Positions 49,826 to 59,613 of a DNA stretch of 64,000 bases are shown here, piece after piece (position 1 is the first letter of the stretch; every line of letters starts with the position of its first letter). Below the pieces are notes generated by a model, which worked only from the letters and a program-made list of their open reading frames with translations, did no database searches and was not told where the DNA came from. Origin of the DNA: Eledone cirrhosa (Eukaryota > Mollusca > Cephalopoda > Octopoda > Eledonidae); the NCBI GenBank assembly GCA_964016885.1, contig OZ024741.1, positions 25,883,927-25,947,926 on the forward strand, written 5' to 3'. The position numbers and the translations under genes are program-made.

Positions 49826-50030
49826 AGACAGAATTTTCGGACAAAATCAGGCAGGAAACCCTGGGGTAGACCCCAAACAAGATGGTTGGATAACATCCAT
49901 GAGCTTGGCTGGTCATGCTTGGGCATCCAGCTGGATCAGTTGGAGACAGTTGTTTGACAGAACCCACTAGAAGTATTTGAGGACTCTGCCCCCACAACAG
50001 TCTCAGGAATAAGTGGGTGAAGAAGAAGGA
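49826..50030 (+). pseudogene. LINE A 3' end, right flank of the 97-bp array
   Basis: From the last VRMSQERIA the frame leaves the satellite and continues RQNFRTKSGRKPWGRPQTRW, LDNIHELGWSCLGIQLDQLE, TVV, stop at 49955-49957. G-R-P-x-T-R-W is the typical end of this LINE protein. The sequence then runs through GAGGACTCTGCCCCCACAAC and CAGGAATAAGTGGGTGAAGA, the 3' end shared with the copies at 14973, 33112 and 53026. Confidence 0.88.
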
Positions 50031-50566
50031 AAAGAAATGTGTGTCCCCTGTAGGATATACCATTGGGGTATGATTTTCAGAGGTATTATTTTAACATATT
50101 TTCACTCCTGTTATTTAAATTTTCCTGTTATCAATGACTTTACGCATAGCTTCATTCTCACTCTGTTTGAAAGGGGTAAATATTTAGGTTAGCACTAATA
50201 TAGATGAAGAGGAGGAGATTGGAAGAGGACTCTTTAATCCATCCATGGTGGCAGTGGTGATGGGAGTGGTAATGGTGGTAGTGGTGGTGGTAGTGGTAAT
50301 GGTGGCAGTGGTGGTGGTGGTAGTGCCGGTGGTAATAGTGATGCTGATGGTGGTGATAGTAGTAGTAGTGGAGCAGGAGTTCCTTATCTGTATAACAACA
50401 ACAACAGCAGCAGTGTCTGGGTTAGTTTATCATCAGTATGAGACATCCTATGATCTGGCTATGTTTGTAGTAAATATATTAGTTTCTTCTACAGGTAGAT
50501 GTTAAGACTTGGAGCTACCATGGGAGGGGGGATGGTAGAGGGAGAGGGGTAATTAGAAATATGTAT
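50031..50566. other. Non-coding stretch with (GTGGTG)n
   Basis: GTGGTGGTAGTGGTAATGG simple sequence fills 50245-50375. The remainder is unique-looking with no supported gene. Confidence 0.65.
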
Positions 50567-50850
50567 CATCATCATCATCATCACCGTTTTACGTCCGCTC
50601 TTCCACGCTAGCATGGGTTAGACGGGTTGTCCTGTTGTGGGCAGTGTCTGGTCGGCTGACCATGCCTTGCTCATACAGGAACTGATCTGGCTTGATTTCT
50701 ACAGCTGGATGCCCTTTCTAACACCAACCTCATTTACAGTGAGTGCTGGGTGCTTTTTCGTGGCGCCTACACGTCCACTTTACAGTGTGGGCTGGGTGCT
50801 TTTTTGCCGTGGCACCTCCACGACCACCTTGCGGTGGGGGGGGGGGGGGC
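50567..50850 (-). mobile_element. SINE-A copy, headless
   Basis: (ATC)n tail at 50567-50582, CGTTTTACGTCCGCTCTTCC, CACGCTAGCATGGGTTAGAC, AGCTGGATGCCCTTTCTAAC, and a duplicated internal block (CAGTGAGTGCTGGGTGCTTT at about 50737, then CAGTGTGGGCTGGGTGCTTT at about 50785). It ends in CACGACCACCTTGCGGTGG and a G run of 14 at about 50836-50849. Confidence 0.87.
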
Positions 50851-50866
50851 ATATTGTTTATATGCT

Positions 50867-51440
50867 TCAGCATGTACCCATGGGAGGTCGGGTACCCTGT
50901 ATTACTGCGTGACGCCAGAAGTCACGGTCGTGTGTCATTGACTTTGAGAGGTGTAGTTGGGTAAGGTCGGCTTTTATCACCTCATCCCAAGTCATCTTGG
51001 GTCTCCCCACTCCGCGGTTTCCATCAACTTCTAGTGCTCTGCACCTTTTTATGCAGCTGTCATCCTTCATACGCATCACATGTCCATACCAGCGTAACCG
51101 CCTCTCCTGCACGCAGCATTTGATTCCTCTTATGCTCAGTCTCTCTCTCAATTCATTTATGCTTTGTCGTTCACGTATATTACTGTTACACATCCATCGG
51201 AGCATGCAGGCTTCGTTTCTCTCTAATCTACGTAGGTCTTCCACCTTCAGCGCCCAGGTCTCACTACCATGCAACATCGCTGTTCGGATACACGCATCAT
51301 ACAGTCTGCCTTTCATTCTGAGGGAGAAGCCTTTTGCAGCTAGCAGTGGTAGTAGTTCCCTAAACTTCTTCCATCCCGTTCTTACCCTAGTTATTGTACT
51401 TTCTGAGCACCCACCTCCGTTGCTAATTCGGTCACCTAGT
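50867..51440 (-). mobile_element. LINE B 3' ORF fragment, copy 1
   Basis: On the - strand an open frame runs from about 51440 (YILGDRISNGGGCSESTITR, VRTGWKKFRELLPLLAAKG, FSLRMKGRLYDACIRTAM) to a TGA at 50867-50869. It contains GSETWAL, a RRLERNEACMLRWMC segment, ERRLRWYGHVMRM and the GVGRPKMTWDEV ending. This is the C-terminal, post-RT part of a non-LTR retrotransposon protein. It has no RT catalytic box because it is 5'-truncated at a (TA)n boundary. The frame is intact over about 190 codons, so it is fairly young. It is a different family from LINE A. Confidence 0.88.
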
Positions 51441-51504
51441 ATATACCTTTATATGTATATATATTGGGTGTATATATATATATGAGTATATATATATGAG
51501 TAAC

Positions 51505-51712
51505 GAAGGAAATGTGGTAAGGAACCAGATGGACCATAATGCACCAGAGTACTCAATGTTTAGGGTAGTAGAGTGGGTAATAGGAAAAAGTATGACCCCG
51601 GCAGCAGAGCTCAAGCTGTTTCGACGGCTATTTCTGGACTCAATAGCTGTCCAGAAATAGCCGTCGAAATGGCTTGAGCTCTGCTGTCGGGGTCATACTT
51701 TTTCCTATTATA
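51505..51712 (+). mobile_element. Fold-back family member 1 (61-bp arms)
   Basis: Arms 51579-51639 and 51649-51709 are inverted repeats with a few mismatches around the loop TCAATAGCT (GAGCTCAAGCTGTTTCGACG against CGTCGAAATGGCTTGAGCTC). A 5' shoulder, 51505-51578 (GGAACCAGATGGACCATAAT, CAGAGTACTCAATG, GGGTAGTAGAGTGGGTAATA), is shared with the copy at 59611-59800 in reverse. (TA)n lies on both sides. No coding capacity. Confidence 0.9.
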
Positions 51713-52435
51713 TATGAGTATATATATGTATGTATGAGTATATATGTATATATGTATGAGTATATATATATGTATATATGTATGAGTATATATATATATG
51801 TATATATGTATGAGTATATATATATATATATGTATGTATATGTATGTGTGTATATGTGTGAGTGTCTCTGTGTGTATATATATATATATGTATGTATATA
51901 TATATATGTATGAGTGTGTGTGTATATGTATGTGTGTGTGTATATATATATATATATAGATAGATATGTTTACACACATAATTGAGTCTTGGTATGGACA
52001 TTTTTCCAATTAATCCCACCATGTGTTGTAAGTGATATTGTTGGATTAATTGGCAAAGTGACCCTCCCTACATACAACTATATATATAGTTGTATGTATA
52101 TATATATATATATATATATATACAACTATATATATATATGTGTGTGTGGGGGGCATATATATGTGGTGTGTGTATATGCATCTGTGTATGCATATGTATG
52201 TGTGCATATATGTGTATCCATATATATTTGTCTATGTATATATGTGTGTGTGTTTCCATCATCATCCTAATGGCAACCCTTGTAGTTCCCTCATATGACA
52301 CAGGGATACAGTGTACTTATTCTAAAGAAAACAGGATGCATATGGATAATAAATATGTCTGGGTATATAGATATACATACCATACTATATACACACATCA
52401 TATGCATGTATAACATATATCCAACACATATATAT
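51713..52435. repeat. TATA/TATG simple-sequence region
   Basis: Degenerate (TA)n, (TATG)n and (TG)n over about 51710-51960 and 52080-52260. An 11-bp inverted pair CCAATTAATCC/GGATTAATTGG lies at about 52005-52060, and a palindrome CATACAACTATATATATAGT continuing TGTATG at about 52070-52096. Tyr/Ile-rich open frames on both strands are by-products. Confidence 0.85.
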
Positions 52436-53025
52436 ATCACCATCATCATCATCGTTGTCATTTTATATGAGTTTTCCATCAACTTGCCTCATTGCTTTAT
52501 GTCTAGCTCTAACTATAAAGTCATTCATTACTCACTGGCCTATGTTAGTAGAACATTCATCTCAAGAGAGAGACTTAACATTTTCAACCATCAGTCTGTC
52601 TTAATTTCTTGTGAGAATATAATGTATCTGTGTTGTGTGTACACCTGACAGGTAGGTAATCAGGTGGTTGGTTTCCTTGCAAATTGTCAGTTTATTTACC
52701 TCACAGAACTCCAGGAGCCTGGGTCTCTGCCCATTCCTTACACCAAAGTCATAGCCACCATCACATCACGGGACTCCAGGGGCCTGAATACCTCCTCATT
52801 CCTTACATCAAAGCCATAACTTCCATGCATACTGTGAAATCCATCTTGGTGCTTCTCAACATATCAAGGCTGTTTTTCGGATGCTTAGAAGTTGTTCTTC
52901 TTCTTCTCCTTTCCCTCCTCCTTCTCCTTTCCCTCCTCCTTCTTCTCTTCCTTCTTCCTTCTCCTCCTCTGCATCTTCCTTCTCCTCCTCCTCTCATCCT
53001 CCTCCTCCCCCACCTCCTTGTCCTA
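52436..53025. other. Non-coding stretch with a SINE-A tail scrap and CTT/CCT-rich tract
   Basis: 52438-52475 (CACCATCATCATCATCGTTG) is a SINE-A 3' tail on the - strand. 52885-53010 is CCT/CTT-rich. A short internal direct repeat is visible: CATTCCTTACACCAAAGTCA at about 52732 and CATTCCTTACATCAAAGCCA at about 52797, each following a GGGACTCCAGG/GAACTCCAGG context. No gene. Confidence 0.6.
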
Positions 53026-53340
53026 TTTATTCCTGAGAGGGTTGTGGAGGCAGAGTCATCAGACATTCCTTCTAGAAGGTCCTAACAGAATCAACCATCT
53101 TTAAACAATCTTGCTCATGGTCCATCTACCCTTAGGGTCTCCTGCCAGACAGTTTTTGCCCATAAAAATATTTCCTTAGATATTCTAACTACATGTCCAT
53201 AGTAATAGAGTTGTGATCTCTCAATGTGGAGAAGTAGCAGCTCCCTGATTACAGAGCCATGAACCCTATTGTGTAACATTACAGAAGGCAGCCTTTGAAT
53301 GAAGCCTTTCTCAGCTGCTTGTATTCTAATCAATATTTCT
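53026..53340 (-). mobile_element. LINE A 3' fragment
   Basis: On the - strand this matches the LINE A 3' region: CTGCTACTTCTCCACATTGA, GAGATCACAACTCTATTACT, ATGGACATGTAGTTAGAATA, then the AAACTGTCTGGCAGGAGACC area and the 3' end CTCTCAGGAATAAATAGG. It is more diverged than the other copies (VRISKEIF for VRMSQERI). Confidence 0.75.
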
Positions 53341-53349
53341 ACAATTAAA

Positions 53350-53500
53350 CAATAATTGTTTCTACTTTAGGCACAAGACCAGCAATCACCCAGTACATTA
53401 CTGGTACTTTATTTTATCGACCCCCATAAGGATGAAAGGCAAAGTTAACCTCGGTGGGATTTGAACTCAGACTGTAAAGGGACGTATCAATAATGATATA
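53350..53500 (-). mobile_element. SINE-B copy, head missing
   Basis: ATTGTTTCTACTTTAGGCAC, GTACTTTATTTTATCGACCC, AAGGCAAAGTTAACCTCGGT and GGGATTTGAACTCAGACTGT are in the SINE-B order on the - strand. It stops after the B box. Confidence 0.87.
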
Positions 53501-55225
53501 TTGGGTTAGGAAAGCTGCTAAGACACCAATTCATGACAATAGATCTATTAATTCATTCTTGCCTATACTTAAATTATACATACATGGCATGTGAGGTGGT
53601 GGTGGTGGGGGGGTCACAAAGGGTTTATCTGAAACTGTGTGTGTGAGAGAGATACAAGAGGGTGAAAGGCTATAAACTGTGTGTGAGAGTGAGGAGGAGA
53701 TAGTGACAGAGAAAGAGATAGAGAGAGAAAATAGATAAGGATGAAAGGCTATGGAAATGTGAGTGAGAAAAGGAGGGGGGGGGGAGAAAGAAATACAGAA
53801 GGATGAAAGGAAATAGAGAGAGATAGAGAGAGGGGGAGAGGAAGGAAGTTAGCCTTATGAAAGTAATACTAGCTGACAGGAGATAATTTCTATAATGGGA
53901 GGTGTGGTGTTGTCTTCACCATAATTACAATCTTCTATTCAATCTGTCCTCACCACTAAACTTTCAGGGTTAGTCTTCTGCCATAACCCACTTTGCTGTT
54001 AGCTTTGTTTTTCCCATCAAGACTTTTCTTTTTGTAGATTTCTGCCTTTTTGATTGTTCCACAAAGAAAGAGGTTGAAATATGGAAATGTTTTACATTTT
54101 AATTAATAGATTACATGTGACAGCTTTATTTACTGATGTCGTAAAACAGGTTGGTTTGTTGTTGCTTGTCCTAGAACAAGTCCTCTCAGTGGAGTTGGAC
54201 GCCTCCCCCCACAGGTGGAGTGGCTGTTTCAGCTCGGCTTCCTTGCCTTGTCTGGAGCAATATATTCTCCATCCTATCAGGCCTGTACCCAGAGGCGGAG
54301 TGTAAGTTAGTTGATGGTGGAGGTTACTCATTTGATAGACACTAAGAAAGATTATAGCACCTTTAACTGAATGAACATTCAATACATATGAGAAATATAA
54401 GCAAATAACCATGTACATGCACACATATACATATGTATATTTTCATGAACTAGTCCTCTGCTTATTATGATATATTATAGAGTGTCTTGTTTTAGGGCAG
54501 TGGTATCCAGCCAGGTGTTCACAGATTCCTGGAGGGGGAGCCCAAAAAGGTAGAACTAAGGGTCTGTGTGCTAAATTCAAAATCTTCAGTACTTTTAAAA
54601 AACATAAGACATATATGACGGGTAGTTGTTTTAAAGTGCTGTAGCAGCCCCAAACCTTCAACCTGGAAAAAAAAGATTTGGCATGTTAGCTTATTATAAC
54701 CATATGAAGGATGTATTAGAGTGACAGTTATGCAACATCCGGCTGCCATTTACAGTGACAAAGGTTTGAACCCAGTGGGTCACAAAGTCTCTTGCCTGGT
54801 GCCCTGCAATGATGAGGGAGGGGCAATTAAGAAATTAAGAAAAGGTCTTAAAACTTCTAGAGTACACCTCGTACACATTCTACAGGGTGTGCATAAAGTC
54901 TTTGAAACCACAAAACACTGAGCATTTTGTTTCATAGATGTCATTTTGTTATTGAAAATCACAACTATTTCCTGTAGAATAGAAAATGTAAAATATGTTC
55001 AGAAAAACTTTAAACTTGAAATTTATAAATTAAAACAATGAAAAAGTAAAATCTCAAATAGTATCTGAGATGTGGTACTTTATAATCAGGGAAAGACTGT
55101 TCACCTGTATATGGTATTCATTCTTCTCTAAGTAGAAATATATCTCTCTGTTGTTCTCACTATATAACAAAATAGTGTGGGAGTAATTATAGGGGACGGA
55201 GGAGTTCTATGTTAAAATTCATTTA
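53501..55225. other. Non-coding stretch, mostly unique-looking
   Basis: GA-rich simple sequence lies at about 53640-53850. A GC-richer block at 54150-54300 (CAGTGGAGTTGGACGCCTCC, TGGAGTGGCTGTTTCAGCTC) looks like part of an unidentified repeat. At 54889, CAGGGTGTGCATAAAGTCTT looks like one end of a mariner-type element, but I find no partner end. No splice-bounded exon with recognised protein motifs was found. Confidence 0.5.
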
Positions 55226-55640
55226 AAGAAAAAGCCATCATCATCATTGTCGTTTTAACATCCACTTTCCCTACAAGCAAGGGTTGGACGGGTCTACATA
55301 GACCAAATCCATACTGAAGCAGAGCCACTGATCTCCCAGGAAAGAGAGGGATCTGTGTGCTTATATATGGTCTCGCATTCCATCGATTGCTCAGGAGAAG
55401 TTGTCATGCCTTTGACACAACTAGGGGTCCTCCTAACCCTTTGTCTAACAAGTTTTCTACAGCTGGATGCTCTTCCTATCTCCAACCACTTTACAGCGTG
55501 GACTGGGTGTATTTAGTGTGTAGATCACCAACACTAGGGAGGCTGTCATGTCCTTGACATGACTGAACGGTCCTCCCGACACATTGTTTGCTTGGTAAGC
55601 TCTCCATGGCTGGAAACCCTTCCTACCACCAAATGGGAGA
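55226..55640 (-). mobile_element. SINE-A relative, long variant
   Basis: The tail is CATCATCATCATTGTCGTTT (55229-55248), then AACATCCACTTTCCCTACAA, GCAAGGGTTGGACGGG, CAGCTGGATGCTCTTCCTAT, CACTTTACAGCGTGGACTGG and a second CTGGAAACCCTTCCTACCAC core at the far end. It also carries GACACAACTAGGGGTCCTCC and CCTTGACATGACTGAACGG, motifs shared with 62561-62765. This marks a sub-family with two core-like segments. Confidence 0.7.
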
Positions 55641-55699
55641 GAGGAGGCTGCCAGGAATGGGGGGGGGGGTGAAATAATGAAGTTGAGAATAACTGTTAA

Positions 55700-56150
55700 G
55701 GAGTGTTAGTGTTGGATGTTGTGAGGTGGAGTGTTGGATGTTGTGAGGTGGAGTGTTGGATGTTGTGAGGTGGAGTGTTGGATGTTGTGAGGTGGAGTGT
55801 TGGATGTTGTGAGGTGGAGTGTTGGATGTTGTGAGGTGGAGTGTAGGATGTTGTGAGGTGGAGTGTTGGATGTTGTGAGGTGGAGTGTTGGATGTTGTGA
55901 GGTGGAGTGTTGGATGTCGTGATGTGAGGTGGAGTGTTGGATGTTGTGAGGTGGAGTGTTGGATGTTGTGAGGTGGAGTGTTGGATGTTGTGAGGTGGAG
56001 TGTTGGATGTTGTGAGGTGGAGTGTTGGATGTTGTGAGGTGGAGTGTTGGATGTTGTAAGGTGGAGTGTAGGATGTTGTGAGGTGGAGTGTTGGATGTTG
56101 TGAGGTGGAGTGTTGGATGTTGTAAGGTGGAGTGTAGGATGTTGAAGGTG
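55700..56150. repeat. 22-bp minisatellite (about 20 units)
   Basis: The unit is GTTGGATGTTGTGAGGTGGA followed by GT, 22 bp, with rare variants (TAGGATG, TGTAAGG, and one TGTCGTGATGTGAGG unit at about 55915). The - strand is open in more than one frame (His/Thr/Pro/Ser repeats), as expected for a stop-free 22-mer. Not a gene. Confidence 0.93.
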
Positions 56151-56393
56151 TGGGGTAAAGTATAGGAGGCTATAGTAATGGGGTGGTGGAGGAGTGTAGC
56201 AGGTTGTGGGCGTATAGTGGAGTGTAGGAGTTTGTGGAGAGAGGCGTGAGGTAATGGTGGTGTAGTGATTTTCATGGTAGTGGTGGTGGGGGTGTTGAGA
56301 ATATTTATATTGCTGATGGAGATGATGTAAATGGTAGCAGAATTTGATATTAATGGTGTTGTGGTGATGATGAATGTAAGTGGGTATATATAT

Positions 56394-57082
56394 ATATGAA
56401 TAAAGTGGTCCTTCATCAGTGATCTTCCAACCATCATCGGTATTTCTTCGCTTTAAAGACCATATACCTCCGGTTGGTGCGAGCAACGGCTAAAGAAAGT
56501 CGTTGGGACATGTAAATAAAGGGAACAGCGAGAGTGTAAACAAACAAAGATGGTGAAGCAACGAAAAGTGAGGAAGAACGGGTCAAGTCCCAAATTTCTA
56601 TGAATATAAGTTTGGTGAAATCATGAACGAGAGAGAATAAAGACCATCAAACCTGGTTGAAATGTGAGCAAGGAAGGAATTTTGCACAGGTCAAACGGGA
56701 GGAAGAAGGGGTCTAGTCCGTGAATTCGGTAAACATAAGTTCTGTGAATTCGGTAAACATAAGTTCTGTGAAATCGTAGACGAGAGAGAGAAAAAAGGTG
56801 AACCGGCCTGGCCAAGCGTGCGAAAGAAAAGAATTACGCACAGGTCAAACGGGAAGAAGGAGGAGGAGGAGAGGTAGTAACAGAAAGTGAGTGAGGGAAG
56901 GGTGAGGAAGAGGCTAACAGAGAGAGTGACCGTTAGAGAGGGTAAAGATACAGAGAAAGAGGAAGCAGTAAGAACGAAATAGACGGGTCACAGCGGGGGA
57001 AAAAAATATGTGTAAATATTAGAATAAACGTGCTGCGGAGTTGCAAATGGGTTACATATGAATAAAGTGGTCCTTCATCAGT
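56394..57082. mobile_element. Short non-autonomous element with direct terminal repeats, copy 2
   Basis: The 27-bp segments 56394-56420 and 57056-57082 are identical direct repeats (ATATGAATAAAGTGGTCCTT then CATCAGT), 662 bp apart. The interior aligns by eye with 11837-12421: GTCCTTCATCAGTGATCTTC, CATATACCTCCGGTTGGTGC, and CGAGAGTGTAAACAAACAA against CGAGTGAGACAAGAAAACAA. CCAACC (56427-56432) can pair with GGTTGG (56472-56477), mirroring the stem in copy 1 with different bases. An internal 24-bp direct repeat lies at about 56719 and 56743 (GTGAATTCGGTAAACATAAG). Confidence 0.75.
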
Positions 57083-57376
57083 ATATTTGTGAAATGGGTG
57101 GTGGTTGAAATTCAGATGTGCATAGTTAAATGGTAGTAGACGTCGTCGGAGGGACATGAAAATTTACACACCTATGTAAAAAGTGCCAAGGAAGCAAATA
57201 GACGAGGTTTCAAATCTCTAACTTGAAAAATGTGGTCCCTATGGCCCCCAAACGGTCTATTTACTATCACGTTCAGTGAGTTATTTCCTCCTGTTCTAAT
57301 ACTTGGATGAGTTATTTACAATTTCATACAAATTTTTAAACTCATCAACGTTCTTTCGCTGTTAACATACAGTACC
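57083..57376. other. Sequence between two elements
   Basis: Unique-looking. TCCTGTTCTAATACTTGGAT at about 57290 is repeated, with changes, near 57780 (CCTGTTCTAATACTGGGATT) inside the next element. Its left shoulder is therefore probably part of the same repeat. Confidence 0.45.
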
Positions 57377-58004
57377 AATAATTTGAAAAATATTATTGAA
57401 AGTTTATTATAAAGAAGCAGTTTCAGGAAAAAAAATAGAAATATGCACTTGGGGCTGGACGGCGTACAATGAGAAGTGGAGCGACGTGAAAAGTGTTGTT
57501 TATTAACAGCGAAATAGCAATGTCGATGATATGCAAGTTTTAAAATGCAGATTAATAAACTGTTGCCTTCTGCACTACATTTCATTTTCATTTTTCAATT
57601 ACAGTTGCTCTATATTAAATTTAAATACTTCTATAACGATCATACAGTACCGTTTTATGAACTTAATGAATGGAATCTATAAGCCCTTTTGTTGCCGAGT
57701 TAATTATTTCATTTTTGTTAATACCAAACCGAAAACGGTCACTGTTTTCTAACAAAAGAAATAAAACCCTTTGCGAACCCCCTGTTCTAATACTGGGATT
57801 AGTTATTTCCCCCTCTTTTAATAAACGTCTAATATATAGAGGCCCCTCTTGCTGACCAGGGCAATCAAAGTGTAAACTATCATACAAACCTTCACGTCGC
57901 TCCACTTCTCATTGTACGCCGTCCAGCCCCAAGTGCATATTTCTATTTTTTTTCCTGAAACTGCTTCTTTATAATAATTTTAAATAATATTTTTCAAATT
58001 ATTA
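57377..58004. mobile_element. TIR element with 114-bp inverted arms
   Basis: 57377-57490 and 57891-58004 are inverted copies with no indels (paired positions always sum to 115381), for example CACTTGGGGCTGGACGGCGT against ACGCCGTCCAGCCCCAAGTG. The 400-bp interior is AT-rich without a recognised transposase. Just outside the right arm, GGTGCAACCGGGCTCAGCTG then CTAGTATATAT (about 58027-58056) resembles a Helitron-type CTAG end, but I cannot support that class. Short direct and inverted echoes of the left flank inside the interior suggest rearrangement. Confidence 0.82.
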
Positions 58005-58259
58005 ACTTAATAAAAAGTGACCCCTGGTGCAACCGGGCTCAGCTGCTAGTATATATATATTTGAAAAAAAGGAAAAGAATGACTTCACTTGTAGTGTTAA
58101 ACATTTTTTGATTTAATTTTATAATATTATGAGTTGGTAGATCCAGTAAGTTCTTTGTTAACTTCGGTGGGAAGAATTTTAGAGATTCCTGGTTAACTTG
58201 GGTTGGAGAACTTTCTCTCATTGCATTTGTCTGTGGCGATTGTCAAAGACATACACACA

Positions 58260-58800
58260 CAGTTGCTTATTTTAGCCCCCTCTCCCCTTCCATCACCTCA
58301 CACCATTCCTCTCACTGACCCTTTCTCTTACCTCTTTCAATAAGATACATTCCCTCCCCTATTATTGCCCCCTACTTCTCCCACATCTCACCCCCTCTCT
58401 TTACCTCCTGCTCTCTCTCTCAACCTATCTTCCTCCCTCTCCCAAATCTCGCCCCTTCCCACCACCTCACACCCTCCCCCTACTTCACCCACCATATTAC
58501 CCCCTTCCCACTACCACTCCCACCCTCTACCTCTCTCATCATTTCCCTCTACCACACCCACCCTCTACGCTATCCCCTCTAACTCTCCCCACCCACACAC
58601 TTGTTTCACCTCTACCCCTATATGGAACCCCTCATCTCTCCCTCTGTCACTCTCACTCATCTCTCCCTCTCTCACTCCCCCTCATTTCTCCCTCTCTCAC
58701 TCCCCTCGTCTCTCTCTCTCACTCCCACTCAACCCCTCACTCCCCCTCATCTACACCTTCTCTCACTCCCTCTCAACTCCCCCCACCCCACCCCTTTCTC
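58260..58800. repeat. Pyrimidine-rich (CCT/CTCT) tract
   Basis: Irregular C/T-rich sequence with CACTCCC- and CTCTCCCT-type units. The + strand stays open in two frames only because stops are rare in CT repeats. Confidence 0.85.
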
Positions 58801-59147
58801 TGTAATGAAATATCAATTAAACCCTTTTGGTGTTGATAATCAAATTATTTCAGCACATTTTAATGAGATCTTCTACATAGATTATGTTGCACTCAGAAAG
58901 GTAGCGTGTGGAGTGGGGTGTCAGGAAAGTGTGTAGAGGGTGTGTCTCTGTGTAGAGAGTGTGTGTGTGTATGTAGTGTGTATATATATGTGCATGTGTG
59001 AAAATATGTAATATGGTCTATGCATATATATATATATATATATACATATATAGATATATGTATATATGTATGTACTCACACACATATATTTATGTCTGTG
59101 GGTGTAGTAACAGGATTCTGACATGGCCTTAATGTTATATATATATA
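58801..59147. other. Non-coding stretch ending in TG/TA microsatellite
   Basis: About 100 bp of unique sequence, then (TG)n at about 58940-58985 and (TA)n at 59020-59065 and 59133-59148. No gene. Confidence 0.6.
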
Positions 59148-59396
59148 TATCATCATTTAATGTCTATCTTCCACACTAGCATGGGTTAGACGGGAGTTGT
59201 CCCACTTGAGGTAAGGTTGGTCAGGTGACCGTGTCTCGCTCATATAGGACTATCTGGCAGGTTTTCTAAGGCTGGATGCCCTTCCTAACACCAACCACAT
59301 TTACAGTGTGGAACTGGGAACTTTTTACCGTTACCTACATGGCCACATTACAGCGTGGACTGTGTGTTTTTTTTGTCGTGACACCTACACGATCTC
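59148..59396 (-). mobile_element. SINE-A copy, headless
   Basis: ATCATCATTTAATGTCTATC, CACACTAGCATGGGTTAGAC, GGCTGGATGCCCTTCCTAAC, CACATTTACAGTGTGGAACT, CATTACAGCGTGGACTGTGT and GTCGTGACACCTACACGATC in the SINE-A order. It ends exactly where a + strand SINE-B begins. Confidence 0.88.
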
Positions 59397-59581
59397 ATTG
59401 GCAGTATCGGTAGAGAGTCGGACACCATGCTTTGAAGCATAGAGTTACGTCCCTTTATGACCCGAGTTCAAATCCCGCCGAGGTTAACTTTGCCTTTCAT
59501 CCTTACGCCTTACGAGGTCGATAAAATAAAGTACCAGTAATACACTGGGTAATTGGTGGCCTTGTGCCAAAAGTAGAAACA

Positions 59582-59582
<1 letters not shown>
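59397..59582 (+). mobile_element. SINE-B copy with tRNA-like head
   Basis: It starts TTGGCAGTATCGGTAGAG (A-box-like), with CATGCTTTGAAGCATAGAGT as the anticodon-arm region, CCCGAGTTCAAATCCCGCCG (B box), then the body AGGTTAACTTTGCCTTTCAT, GTCGATAAAATAAAGTACCA and TGGCCTTGTGCCAAAAGTAG. The pol III promoter boxes appear intact. Confidence 0.92.

Positions 59583-59610
<28 letters not shown>

Positions 59611-59613
<3 letters not shown>

Noticed and set aside
19733..50000. CRISPR-like arrays
   Set aside because: Units are head-to-tail with no unique spacers, the genome is animal-type, and no cas-like genes exist.
54081..54305. 74-codon open frame as a possible exon pair
   Set aside because: No recognised motif and no relation to the FERM gene; it overlaps a GC-rich block that looks like interspersed repeat.
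55623..56486. His/Ser/Pro-repeat protein of about 287 residues on the - strand
   Set aside because: Translation of the 22-bp minisatellite in more than one frame; no conserved part outside the repeat.
58027..58056. Helitron 3' terminus (CTAG before TATA)
   Set aside because: Only the CTAG and a weak CAGCTG palindrome are seen; no proper 3' hairpin, no TC 5' end and no Rep/helicase.
59397..59470. Functional tRNA gene
   Set aside because: The A/B-box region is the head of a SINE-B; the cloverleaf is degenerate and is followed by the SINE body and tail. The same holds for 19437-19365 on the - strand.
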